Shown in pieces: positions 17,722-24,772 of a stretch of DNA of 33,100 bases. The stretch lies in assembly GCA_003542655.1 (NCBI GenBank), contig DPKF01000061.1, forward strand, positions 14,368 through 47,467, given 5' to 3'. The translations under genes and the position numbers were made by a program. The number at the start of each line of letters is the position of its first letter. Positions within the stretch are counted from its first letter, which is position 1. The notes beneath the pieces were generated by a model that saw only the letters and a program-made list of their open reading frames with translations, did not search any database and was not told the origin of the DNA. Source of the DNA: Holosporales bacterium. Lineage in GTDB: Bacteria > Pseudomonadota > Alphaproteobacteria > Paracaedibacterales > UBA11393.

Positions 17722-17787
17722 GTATGTTCCCTCTAAAGTTATGTTAAAATACTTCTATGTTTAAAAATTAACATTAACTCAAAAATA

Positions 17788-17825
17788 TGTAAATATATTT
17801 TTACAATAAAGTGTATATTTTTACA
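17788..17825. promoter_or_regulatory. Two adjacent palindromes between traA and the HTH gene (likely operators)
   Basis: TGTAAATATATTTTTACA (17788-17805) and TGTATATTTTTACA (17812-17825) share TGTA...TTTACA half-sites. Their centres are 22 bases apart, about two helical turns, so two dimers could bind the same face. They lie in the 184-base AT-rich divergent region 17722-17905, so the HTH protein next door is the obvious candidate binder. A TATAAT at 17860-17865 could serve the HTH gene. Confidence 0.55.
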
Positions 17826-17905
17826 CGTTATAAAAATAACTTCATATTCGTTCTTGTTTTATAATATGATAAAATAGAAAAAAATTACTAATAGTACATA
17901 AATTA

Positions 17906-18349
17906 ATGAACAGTATCGTTAAAGAAAAAATTCAAGAAGCTTTAAATCATAAATCACTCACTGCAACAGAAGTGGAAAGAGAGGTAGGTATTCCTCTTGC
18001 TTCGCTTAGAAATTTTCTTAAAGGGCGCGTATTAGAACCAAGATTTGATGTCATTATAAAGGTTACACAATATCTAAAAATAAACTTAGCGGACATGCTA
18101 TCTGAGGAAAAATTAACAAAAAATGCAATTGAAAAAACGTCATCAAGTCCATTGCATGAATGGGATAAAAATCTCTTTCAATCTGCTGTAGAGTCTGTAT
18201 CTAAAATTTTAGAAGAAAATCAGTATAAGCTTTGCTATAACCAGGTGATGCCAATTGTAGAATCAGCTTACCTCTACTCACTTGAGCATAAAAACAAACG
18301 TATTGATGATGACTTTGTAGCCTGGAGCATCAAACAAATAAACGTCTAA
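17906..18349 (+). CDS. XRE/Cro-CI-like helix-turn-helix transcription regulator
   Basis: 147 residues. The N-terminal part has a helix-turn-helix: SLTATEVEREVGIPLASLRNFLKG at about residues 17-40, followed by helices typical of XRE-family domains (FDVIIKVTQYLKINLADML). The C-terminal half is helical with no recognised domain and may dimerise or sense something. The gene is divergent from traA across a region with paired palindromes, so it most likely controls the tra operon and itself. It converges with the sensor gene, with only 8 bases between the stops. Confidence 0.78.
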   Translation: MNSIVKEKIQEALNHKSLTATEVEREVGIPLASLRNFLKGRVLEPRFDVIIKVTQYLKINLADMLSEEKLTKNAIEKTSSSPLHEWDKNLFQSAVESVSKILEENQYKLCYNQVMPIVESAYLYSLEHKNKRIDDDFVAWSIKQINV

Positions 18350-18357
18350 ATTAATAT

Positions 18358-20016
18358 CTAAAATAATTGTATGACGTTACTTTTTTGATCACATTTGTTA
18401 TCGTTCTTGATACAATCTTCAACAAGAATACGAAAAATACGTTCTTCATTTTTTTGTGACTCACAAAAAACTGGAATACCAAAATCTTTAGCCATATCAA
18501 TAATCTCATCCACACAACTATAATGGCATAATGCTTTATCTACGCTTATATCAATATGCTGCAAATGAAAATCTTCTTGCAGAAGCTTTCCAGATATAGA
18601 CACGAAAACAATAGCCTTGTTAACGCCGGAATAAACAACATTTACACTAATTGTGCCATTGCTCATTATCATATTTAATGCAACATTCATGATGGACTTA
18701 AAAATATGTAAATATTTTAAATCTGATCCAACAAAAACTTTATGCTCTATATGCTTATCATTAAAAACACTCATTTTAATGCCTTCTTTTTGAGCTTTTT
18801 CATAAAACATTTCAACACCCTCTACAATAAGCTCATATAGTGAAAATTCTTTTACAGAATGCGTGAACATCTCACGATCAAAATTATCAATTAATTTAAT
18901 AATATCGACAATCTCTTTATCTTTTTGAAACATACTTTTTTGAAGTTTTGCGTGTATAACTGTACGCACAATGTCAAAATTCTTATAAAAATTTGAATAT
19001 GTACGCTCTCCAAATCGAATAATTGCCTTATATGATTTTTTTGTTTCCGAGTAAAAGTTAATCGTTTGACTATACGACTTAATAATGTTCTGCGCAATCT
19101 GTATACTATCGTGAATATGTGTAATCGATGCACAATGGTGTTTTTCTTGTGTTCCAATAATTGAAAAAAATGGATCTAATATACTTTTTTTTATGATTTT
19201 GTTGTTTATATAGATAAAATAAAGAAAAAGAATAAGAAGAAAAAAGTATAAAAAATAATCTAACACTATAAATTTTATTATTGATGAATAGCTTTTTTCG
19301 TAAGCGATAGATATAAATTTATCACTATCAGGCTGCTTTTGTTCAATTTCATAGTCCAATAGTGAGATCTTTATTAATAGACCATCTCTATGAAAATTAA
19401 TCTTTAAAATACTGTCTGCGGCCATAAACTGTCTTAAATGATTTATTAAACTATCTAGATTCAAACCAAAAACAATAAAACCCAGCGGTTCCTTTTTTTC
19501 ATTACAAACCATCATATTTGTCGGCAAAACCTGTCTACTACTAAACATATTTTTTGTAACCCCAGAAAACCGTAAGAGTTGATCCGCTTTTTTCGATAGG
19601 GCAAAACAAGGTCTATCAGATAAATTTTTCAGTTCATTTCTGGATAAAATACCCTTTTTTCCGCTAACTATTATATTACCATTAGCATCAGCCCAGCTCA
19701 CATAAGAGCCTAAGAAATAGGAAAGCTCCGATTTTGAAAAAGTATTTAATATTTTTTCAATATGCAAATTGTCACTACCAAAGAACCGAATATTATCACC
19801 TACTAAAGAAATTGTTTTTTCAAGGTCGGAAAAAAACAGACCAACATAGTTGGTAACAAAAAAAGCATCCCTCTTCTTAAAGTCAGCATCATCAACTGCC
19901 TTCTTATAAATTAAAGCAGAAAAAACAAAAATAATGAGAAGAAGAGAAAAAAACAAGATTTTTACATATTGAACACGAAAAAGATTTAACAGCTTATTTT
20001 TTAAGATATTGATCAT
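18358..20016 (-). CDS. Membrane sensor protein with a degenerate histidine-kinase-like output
   Basis: 552 residues. Membrane segments at about 18-38 and 245-272 flank a ~205-residue extracytoplasmic sensing domain with a Cache/PAS-like FLGSYVSWADANGNIIVSG strand-loop. The cytoplasmic part has a helical region (about 300-400) where a dimerisation/phosphoacceptor domain would be, but no H-E/D-x-R/N-T-P motif. An ATPase-like region follows with an N-box-like MNVALNMIMSNGTISVNV (Asn retained), but no DxGxG or later glycine box. It is therefore probably a pseudokinase or a very divergent kinase. No response regulator is adjacent. Histidine kinases are known in rickettsial conjugative elements, so a role in sensing host conditions for transfer is plausible but unproven. 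Confidence 0.6.
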   Translation of the reverse strand: MINILKNKLLNLFRVQYVKILFFSLLLIIFVFSALIYKKAVDDADFKKRDAFFVTNYVGLFFSDLEKTISLVGDNIRFFGSDNLHIEKILNTFSKSELSYFLGSYVSWADANGNIIVSGKKGILSRNELKNLSDRPCFALSKKADQLLRFSGVTKNMFSSRQVLPTNMMVCNEKKEPLGFIVFGLNLDSLINHLRQFMAADSILKINFHRDGLLIKISLLDYEIEQKQPDSDKFISIAYEKSYSSIIKFIVLDYFLYFFLLILFLYFIYINNKIIKKSILDPFFSIIGTQEKHHCASITHIHDSIQIAQNIIKSYSQTINFYSETKKSYKAIIRFGERTYSNFYKNFDIVRTVIHAKLQKSMFQKDKEIVDIIKLIDNFDREMFTHSVKEFSLYELIVEGVEMFYEKAQKEGIKMSVFNDKHIEHKVFVGSDLKYLHIFKSIMNVALNMIMSNGTISVNVVYSGVNKAIVFVSISGKLLQEDFHLQHIDISVDKALCHYSCVDEIIDMAKDFGIPVFCESQKNEERIFRILVEDCIKNDNKCDQKSNVIQLF

Positions 20017-20028
20017 TAAAAAGTACTT

Positions 20029-20082
20029 AAAAAATTGATTTAGTGCTATATTACCTCCATAAGTCAGTCAAATCAATTTTTT
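20029..20082. promoter_or_regulatory. Perfect 13-bp inverted repeat in the divergent promoter region
   Basis: AAAAAATTGATTT (20029-20041) and AAATCAATTTTTT (20070-20082) are perfect inverted arms 28 bases apart. The right arm on the minus strand holds TTGATT, 17 bases before TAATAT (20048-20053), a good promoter for the sensor gene. The left arm holds TTGATT on the plus strand at 20035-20040 and could serve the HAD gene, although its -10 is weak. A regulator binding the arms would cover both -35 boxes. Confidence 0.5.
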
Positions 20083-20100
20083 CAATTTTAATAAAATTTT

Positions 20101-20913
20101 ATGTTCCTTCTTAAAAAAAACAGTTTTCTAATAGCCGTTCTTTGTACTATGCTTATACCCATAATCATCACAATTAAAAATAAGACATTGCAATCCTACA
20201 CAACCATTCGTCAATCTGCAGAGCTTCTACCATATGTGGAGAACCTATCTAAAAATACCCTTATCTTATTTGATATTGACGACACACTCATTACACCAAT
20301 TTCAAGAACTTTTGCGTCCCCATACAAAAATATGATAGATAAAATAAAATCATCTAAAGATAAGTACTCAAATTATGAAGAAATTATCAGTACATGGCGC
20401 TTAAGCAGAAAAATTAAATTAACAGACTTAGGGTGGCCTGATATCATAAATGGGTTAAAAAAGCATTTTCATGTATACGCTTTGACAAAAATGGACACCG
20501 GAAAAGTTGGTCATATTCAATCAACAGAAATATGGCGTTATAATGAACTGGCATCTTTAGGCTTGTTTTTCACGAGCGACTCATCAGCACTAGAAAAACA
20601 AAACGGTTCAACCCTTTTTAAGGGTATCGTTTTTACAGGCAAATGTAAAAAAAGTGAAGCTCTACGAAATCATCTGGCAATTTCTACCTGTCCACATATT
20701 GTCATGATAGACGACAGAAGTGAACATTTAGATGATATAAAACAATTTTGTAAAATAAATAACATTCCCTTTACTGGTATTCGTTTTGACATACCGCAGG
20801 TAGAAGTTCATCCGGATATACCAAAAATTCAACATTATTTTTTAACTCAGAAAAACAAATGGCTCGAAGATGACGAGGCCATGAAAGAAGTGCAATTTCT
20901 TGAACGATTTTGA
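20101..20913 (+). CDS. DUF2608 HAD-superfamily protein, membrane-anchored or exported
   Basis: 270 residues. A hydrophobic segment (about 9-25) suggests export or an inner-membrane anchor. The HAD motif I is LILFDIDDTL, with Asp58 and Asp60 as the nucleophile and acid pair. A conserved ...FKGIVFTGKCKKSEAL segment could supply the motif-III Lys, and IVMIDDRSEHLDDI (about 200-213) the acidic motif IV. This architecture matches DUF2608, a HAD-like family seen mainly in intracellular bacteria such as Rickettsiales, Legionella and chlamydiae. Substrate unknown. No clear ribosome-binding site precedes the ATG. It is divergent from the sensor gene and convergent with rep. Confidence 0.78.
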   Translation: MFLLKKNSFLIAVLCTMLIPIIITIKNKTLQSYTTIRQSAELLPYVENLSKNTLILFDIDDTLITPISRTFASPYKNMIDKIKSSKDKYSNYEEIISTWRLSRKIKLTDLGWPDIINGLKKHFHVYALTKMDTGKVGHIQSTEIWRYNELASLGLFFTSDSSALEKQNGSTLFKGIVFTGKCKKSEALRNHLAISTCPHIVMIDDRSEHLDDIKQFCKINNIPFTGIRFDIPQVEVHPDIPKIQHYFLTQKNKWLEDDEAMKEVQFLERF

Positions 20914-20953
20914 AAAAAAAGTCGACAAAATACACAAAAAAGTCAGCCCTGCC

Positions 20954-22036
20954 CTACTCTAAAAACAAATGACCGAAGTGCTGCAATATATAATCCTCAA
21001 CAAATTTATTATCCGCTTTTATTTTAAATTCTCTGTCCCTTTGCACAAATATAACCTTTGTAAACCAGGCATTGTAAACGTGCGCACCAAGTTTTTGCAA
21101 AACCAGTAACCGTATCTGACAACACGCATCTGTTTCAAATTGAACACACCCCTGAATATGCTCATGTGCCCTACTCTCCTCCGTTTTTATATCGAGTTGC
21201 ACAGGAATATCTTTGACGCCAAGCTCACCCTTAAAAATGCGATCCATGGTATTAAACTTAAGCGCCCAATTTAAGGAGAGGTTAAATGCCTCGGACGTAA
21301 TGTAGTTGCTGCTTTTAAGACGGTAAAGATAGTTTTCCCATCGCTTCATATCGTGATCGCATTTTTGTTTAAAGGCTGACAAAAGCAATGGGGCTAAATC
21401 CTTGTTCATCTTCATTGATGAAGTTGGAAAAGTCTTATTCCAAAAAGCAAGCATGTCTTGAACGGTCGTATTTTTAACAGGGATTTGATCTGGTTCATTA
21501 TAAAATTCGCTGTTAATAACTTCGTGTATTGTAGGACTTTCCCCTGCCCCATTAATTTTTATATTTTTATCTGAGACTTGTGCGGCTTGTTTTTTCTTTA
21601 ATGAATGATGAATTATTTTATCTGAATCTGATTTATTATTTAAATCTTTGTTTGTATTTTCCTGTATAACCATTAGGCTTTTTTTTCCTAATGATTGGGA
21701 AGTTTTTTCCTCTTTTTTTTGAGAGTTAAAGCCTTCTAAGGCTTTATAATTTAGGGTTATATAATTTGTGCGATTTGATTTATGTTTACTCAGTTTGTCA
21801 ATTTCAATTATTTTTTTGTTTAGGAGCAGCTTTATATAATTACGGATTGTTCTGGAGGAAACGCGTAGCTGTTTGGCCCATTCTTCAGCCGTATTATATA
21901 TCCATTTTTTGTCATCATGGATAACGCCAACGTTCTTTTTTTTAATCCAGTAGTGAATTTGATTTATAAATTGAGCACCGGTTCGACCAAATTCATCGAT
22001 AAGGTGCGCCTGGGCAATTAGGGTGTGATTCTGCAT
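20954..22036 (-). CDS. Plasmid replication initiator with winged helix and C-terminal DnaA-N-like domain
   Basis: 360 residues. Residues ~1-115 form a winged-helix domain with WIYNTAEEWAKQLRVSSRTI as the recognition region and a wing with TNYITLNYKAL. A polar Lys/Ser/Asn linker (about 120-185) follows. The segment 190-290 is helical (FKQKCDHDMKRWENYLYRLK). The last ~55 residues, with LLVLQKLGAHVYNAWF and DNKFVEDYILQHFG, match the DnaA N-terminal domain, which binds DnaB and other partners. DnaA-like replication proteins are known on rickettsial plasmids. ATG 22036 follows AGGAAAA. It is the best candidate initiator, acting on the repeats upstream. Confidence 0.72.
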   Translation of the reverse strand: MQNHTLIAQAHLIDEFGRTGAQFINQIHYWIKKKNVGVIHDDKKWIYNTAEEWAKQLRVSSRTIRNYIKLLLNKKIIEIDKLSKHKSNRTNYITLNYKALEGFNSQKKEEKTSQSLGKKSLMVIQENTNKDLNNKSDSDKIIHHSLKKKQAAQVSDKNIKINGAGESPTIHEVINSEFYNEPDQIPVKNTTVQDMLAFWNKTFPTSSMKMNKDLAPLLLSAFKQKCDHDMKRWENYLYRLKSSNYITSEAFNLSLNWALKFNTMDRIFKGELGVKDIPVQLDIKTEESRAHEHIQGCVQFETDACCQIRLLVLQKLGAHVYNAWFTKVIFVQRDREFKIKADNKFVEDYILQHFGHLFLE

Positions 22037-22064
22037 ACTATTTTCCTATTTAGTTGCAGCAACA

Positions 22065-22093
22065 TTGACTTTTCCAAAACAATAAAGTATTCT
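22065..22093 (+). promoter_or_regulatory. Predicted plus-strand promoter facing the rep leader
   Basis: TTGACT (22065-22070) and TATTCT (22088-22093) are 17 bases apart. It points away from rep into the interval between rep and the upstream RHH gene, and would start RNA near 22100. Confidence 0.5.
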
Positions 22094-22099
22094 GGGTAT

Positions 22100-22164
22100 G
22101 TCTAAAGTAAATGCGCGCTGCGTGTTTTGTCGAAAAGGGGTTGCAGCCCCTTATTCGACTTTTT
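22100..22164 (+). ncRNA. Predicted small countertranscript RNA opposite the rep leader
   Basis: From the predicted start near 22100, transcription would run about 65 nt and end at a strong intrinsic terminator: stem 22129-22140 with 22147-22159 (12 bp, one bulged A at 22153), loop TTGCAG and TTTTT at 22160-22164. The opposite strand lacks a U-run, so the signal works only for plus-strand RNA, where no gene is being read. The RNA would be antisense to the end of the RHH gene and to the rep leader. The loop octamer GTTGCAGC (22140-22147) recurs at 22053-22060, next to the rep ribosome site. Not experimentally supported. Confidence 0.5.
22129..22164 (+). terminator. Intrinsic terminator of the predicted countertranscript
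   Basis: GTCGAAAAGGGG pairs with CCCCTTATTCGAC around a six-base loop and is followed by five T on the plus strand. The RHH stop codon of the opposite strand lies inside the right arm. Confidence 0.75.
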
Positions 22165-22390
22165 CTAATTTGCTCAAGATTAAGCTCATTATATTTTTTA
22201 TATCTTTTAATTCTTGATGTAGCAGATTAGTTGTTTCTTCTGTTTTATTGTTAAATCCATTTTTAATTCTTTCATTAATTGCTTCTTTTATGTATTGTGT
22301 TTTTGCAATTCCTCGTTTTTCGCAATCTTTTTCTATTTGTATTGCGACTTCAACTGGTATTGCAAGATTTATTCTGGTTGATTTGGTCAT
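22151..22390 (-). CDS. Small ribbon-helix-helix protein upstream of rep (CopG-like position)
   Basis: 79 residues. The N-terminal ~45 residues have a ribbon (TRINLAIPVEVAIQIEKDC) and the helix with KTQYIKEAINERI typical of RHH repressors; the C-terminal part (about 50-78) is a helix with leucine spacing suited to a coiled coil. It is read in the same direction as rep, 114 bases upstream. On the minus strand TTGACA (22443-22448) and TAAATT (22420-22425), 17 bases apart, form a good promoter. By analogy with CopG of pMV158-type plasmids it may repress the RHH-rep transcript; it could instead be an accessory DNA-binding protein. Confidence 0.68.
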   Translation of the reverse strand: MTKSTRINLAIPVEVAIQIEKDCEKRGIAKTQYIKEAINERIKNGFNNKTEETTNLLHQELKDIKNIMSLILSKLEKVE

Positions 22391-22419
22391 TTCCTAAAAA
22401 TCATTAATAATATATTACA

Positions 22420-22448
22420 AATTTAGCTGATGTTTTTGTGTGTGTCAA
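22420..22448 (-). promoter_or_regulatory. Predicted promoter of the RHH-rep transcript
   Basis: On the minus strand a perfect TTGACA (22448-22443) lies 17 bases before TAAATT (22425-22420). This is the strongest minus-strand promoter match upstream of rep. Confidence 0.5.
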
Positions 22449-22504
22449 CAGGTGTTTTTTGGGGTGCCTATTTGTGTAGTTTTATATATATCTGCATAGC
22501 TACC

Positions 22505-22975
22505 TTGATAGTTGTCTATGTTCTTAGTTAACTAATGACATAGCTGTATACCTAACTATAAAGATAGTTTTTTATTTTAATAGTTAGATATATAGTTAGG
22601 TGTCAAGTTTAATATCTTTATAGCTTAATAGTTTTCTATGCTTCTAGTTGGCTGCTTCCATACTTGTATACCTAACTATAAAGATAGTTTTTTAGTTTAA
22701 TAGTTAGATATACAGTCAGGTGTCTAGTTTAATATCTTTATAGCTTAATAGTTTTCTATTTTTCTAGTTGGTTGCTTCCATGCTTGTATATCTAACTATA
22801 AAGATAGTTTTTTAGTTTAATAGTTAGATATACAGTTAGGTGTCTAGTTTAATATCTTTATAGCTTAACAGTTTTCTATTTTTCTAGTTGGCTACTTCCA
22901 TACTTGTATACCTAACTATTAAGATGGTTTTTTAGTTTGATAGTTGGCTATATCGTTAGGTGTCTAGCTATCTAT
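22505..22975. repeat. Tandem ~120-bp repeats with internal inverted repeats (origin or centromere candidate)
   Basis: The unit beginning CCTAACTATAAAGATAG recurs at 22551, 22671, 22791 and 22911 with exact 120-base spacing; three units are complete, the last is partial, and a diverged copy precedes the first. Neighbouring middle units differ at only a few positions. Each unit contains CCTAACTAT opposed by ATAGTTAG and AGTTAGG, and an 11-base pair CTATAAAGATA and TATCTTTATAG. The array is AT-rich and lies between rep and parA, so it may be iterons for Rep, a parS-like centromere for the ParA partner, or both. Confidence 0.85.
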
Positions 22976-23274
22976 CTTGCTATTTATGTAGTAAAATAGC
23001 TTTCTAACTTTATATTTTTCTTTTTGTATATATGACTATGCTTTAGTTGTATAGTTTTCTTTTAAAAGATATACCTAGTTATGTAGTTTTCTATCTAGCT
23101 TGCATAGGAGAATTGGGTGACTTGCAGCCCAGATGGATAAGAAGAGGGAAGACCGATAATTCACAGCAGTTGGCAGGTCTTAAGGAAAAATTCTGTAACA
23201 TTTTGTTTTTTTGCGACAAGATAGTAACTTTAGGTCTGCTGAGTATACAGTTGTGTAATTTATGTGCAGAAATT
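22976..23274. other. Interval between repeats and terminator, with no convincing gene
   Basis: AT-rich at first, then a less biased block (about 23100-23250). It contains a stem-forming pair AAGACC (23149-23154) and GGTCTT (23176-23181). An 81-codon frame (23047-23292) exists but starts inside repeat-like sequence, resembles no family, and ends within the downstream terminator stem. A non-coding transcript ending at that terminator is equally possible. Confidence 0.4.
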
Positions 23275-23308
23275 AAAAAGCACTACATGTGATGTATTGT
23301 GCTTTTTT
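23275..23308 (+). terminator. Strong intrinsic terminator upstream of parA
   Basis: AAAAAGCACTACAT and ATGTATTGTGCTTTTTT form a long stem (14 pairs with a small TT bulge) around a GTG loop, with T-runs on the plus strand and matching A-run for the other strand, so it may work in both directions. It shows that something upstream is transcribed towards parA and stopped here. Confidence 0.75.
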
Positions 23309-23380
23309 GTGTCTATAGGGGTTGTTATGTGTGCCGTTTAGTGATACTGTAATGTTGATGATTATTTTTTATCGGACGTT

Positions 23381-24025
23381 ATGAAGGTTTTAACCGTTGC
23401 AAACAGGAAGGGTGGGGCAGGGAAGTCAACATGCGCTGCACATTTAGCTCTTGAAGCGACACGAGCAGGAATGCGTGTTATCCTTATAGATATGGATCCA
23501 CAAAAAACACTTGAAAATTGGTGGAATAAAAGAGAAGAAGAAAACCCATTTCTTATAGATGTAGTGGCTAGTGACTTACGTACTACTATCCATGATTTGG
23601 AGACTAATAATCTAGATTTATGTATTGTTGATACACCAGGAGACGCAAGTATGAATGCGGTTGTTGGTATAGAGGTTGCAGATTTAATATTAATTCCAAC
23701 TAAGCCAACAGCGCCAGATCTAACGGCAATTGGACGCACTATTAGCATGGTTGAAGATAATAATAAAAAATTCTGTTTTGTAATTACACAGGGTATCAAC
23801 AGAGCAAAGTCTACATTACAGGCTGCTTCGGTTTTGTCTCAATTTGGTCCTTTAGCGCCATCTGTTATTTCTAACAGAATTTCATATGCAAATGCAATGG
23901 GGCAGGGGGATTCTGCTGTTTTACTTGATAAATCTGCAGAAGTAGAAATTCAAGAAGTATGGTCTTTTGTCAGTAATATGCTATTTAAAAAAAATTCAAA
24001 TAATAAAAAGAAGATGGTGATTTAA
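23381..24025 (+). CDS. parA: ParA-family partition ATPase
   Basis: 214 residues, the size of small type Ib ParA proteins without an N-terminal HTH. The deviant Walker A is KGGAGKST, with signature Lys10 and Lys15. VILIDMDPQKT (about 34-44) is the A' region, and CIVDTPGD (about 80-87) is Walker B. It would move plasmid copies on the nucleoid with an adaptor bound to the centromere. The next ATG follows the stop codon directly, so parA and the small RHH gene form an operon. The centromere is probably the repeat array upstream. Confidence 0.93.
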   Translation: MKVLTVANRKGGAGKSTCAAHLALEATRAGMRVILIDMDPQKTLENWWNKREEENPFLIDVVASDLRTTIHDLETNNLDLCIVDTPGDASMNAVVGIEVADLILIPTKPTAPDLTAIGRTISMVEDNNKKFCFVITQGINRAKSTLQAASVLSQFGPLAPSVISNRISYANAMGQGDSAVLLDKSAEVEIQEVWSFVSNMLFKKNSNNKKKMVI

Positions 24026-24259
24026 ATGGTAGTAAAAAAGCCAAAATTTCAACTCACTTCAGATTTAATTAGCGTTCAGAAGGAATCTGATTTTATGGAT
24101 AGTAAGCAAGATACAAAAAAAAATCTAGTAATTAAAGATCAACTTAATATTAAAATTTCTAAGCAATTAAAGCAAAACTTTCAAGTATGGTGTATTCAAA
24201 ATAACTTTAATATGTCTGAGTGCATAGAAAAAATGATTGAAGAGAAAATTAAAGGTTGA
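24026..24259 (+). CDS. Small RHH partition partner (ParG-like position)
   Basis: 77 residues. The first ~38 residues are basic and likely disordered; the rest is a ribbon-helix-helix with LNIKISKQLKQNFQVWCIQ and NMSECIEKMIEEKI. This organisation (flexible N terminus, RHH C terminus) and position directly after a small ParA match ParG-type centromere-binding proteins. The mobile N terminus of such proteins stimulates ParA ATPase. No sequence identity to a named protein is claimed. Confidence 0.72.
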   Translation: MVVKKPKFQLTSDLISVQKESDFMDSKQDTKKNLVIKDQLNIKISKQLKQNFQVWCIQNNFNMSECIEKMIEEKIKG

Positions 24260-24363
24260 TTTTTTGTCTAAATCTTCTTGCAAGAGCTGGGTGTGGGTGT
24301 TTTTTAACATTAAAAATTTGTGTGTGCTACACTACAAGCGTTCATAATGAATATGGTGAAAAC

Positions 24364-24753
24364 ATGTATAAGGTAGACAGTTTTAAATTTGTTGTTGATG
24401 AAAAGTTAGCCCAGGCACAAAAACAGATTTCTAATTTAGAAAAATGCAAGGGTAGACCACATATTTTGGATAATAAAACAGTGCAGCGTTTGATAGAGGT
24501 GTACCGCCAAGAAAAACAAATGGTTAAACATTTGATGATAACAAGCCGAAGCACATTGCAGGGTGATCTTAGTTACACAGATCGGCAGACTATGAAGCAA
24601 GTTGATGGTGATATACACATGTTAGATAAAGCATGTGATCAAATATTGTTTTTAGCAGATCATTTTCAGGAACATACAATAGATAAAATTATAGAAAAGA
24701 CGGATGTTGAATTAGCGGTGGATGTGTTAATGGGCAAGCATTATAAGCCATAA
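24364..24753 (+). CDS. Hypothetical helical protein
   Basis: 129 residues from ATG 24364 (the frame extends upstream to 24256, but that part is Cys-rich, atypical and overlaps the previous stop). The product is mostly helical and charged, with VDEKLAQAQKQISNLEKCKG at the start and LDNKTVQRLIEVYRQEKQMV after it. No signal peptide or membrane segment. I do not recognise a family. It follows the partition genes by about 100 bases and its stop codon begins the 23-base repeat described separately. Confidence 0.55.
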   Translation: MYKVDSFKFVVDEKLAQAQKQISNLEKCKGRPHILDNKTVQRLIEVYRQEKQMVKHLMITSRSTLQGDLSYTDRQTMKQVDGDIHMLDKACDQILFLADHFQEHTIDKIIEKTDVELAVDVLMGKHYKP

Positions 24754-24772
24754 ATAAAATAGGGTAGGGTGG
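24750..24772 (+). repeat. Direct repeat copy 1 (partner at 32701-32723)
   Basis: ATAAATAAAATAGGGTAGGG plus TGG matches 32701-32723 at 21 of 23 positions in the same orientation, and both copies are followed within a few bases by ATTTTGTA. It lies exactly where the recombinase reading frame begins without its N-terminal half. Confidence 0.7.

Noticed and set aside
22129..22159. Terminator of the minus-strand RHH gene
   Set aside because: On the minus strand the hairpin is followed by AAAACACG, not a U-run; the T-run is only on the plus strand.
22505..22975. CRISPR array
   Set aside because: The units are ~120 bases and nearly identical throughout, with no short repeat alternating with unique spacers, and no cas genes are near.
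23047..23292. Real 81-residue protein gene
   Set aside because: No ribosome site, start within repeat-like AT-rich DNA, end inside a terminator stem and no recognisable motif; kept only as a possibility in the interval description.
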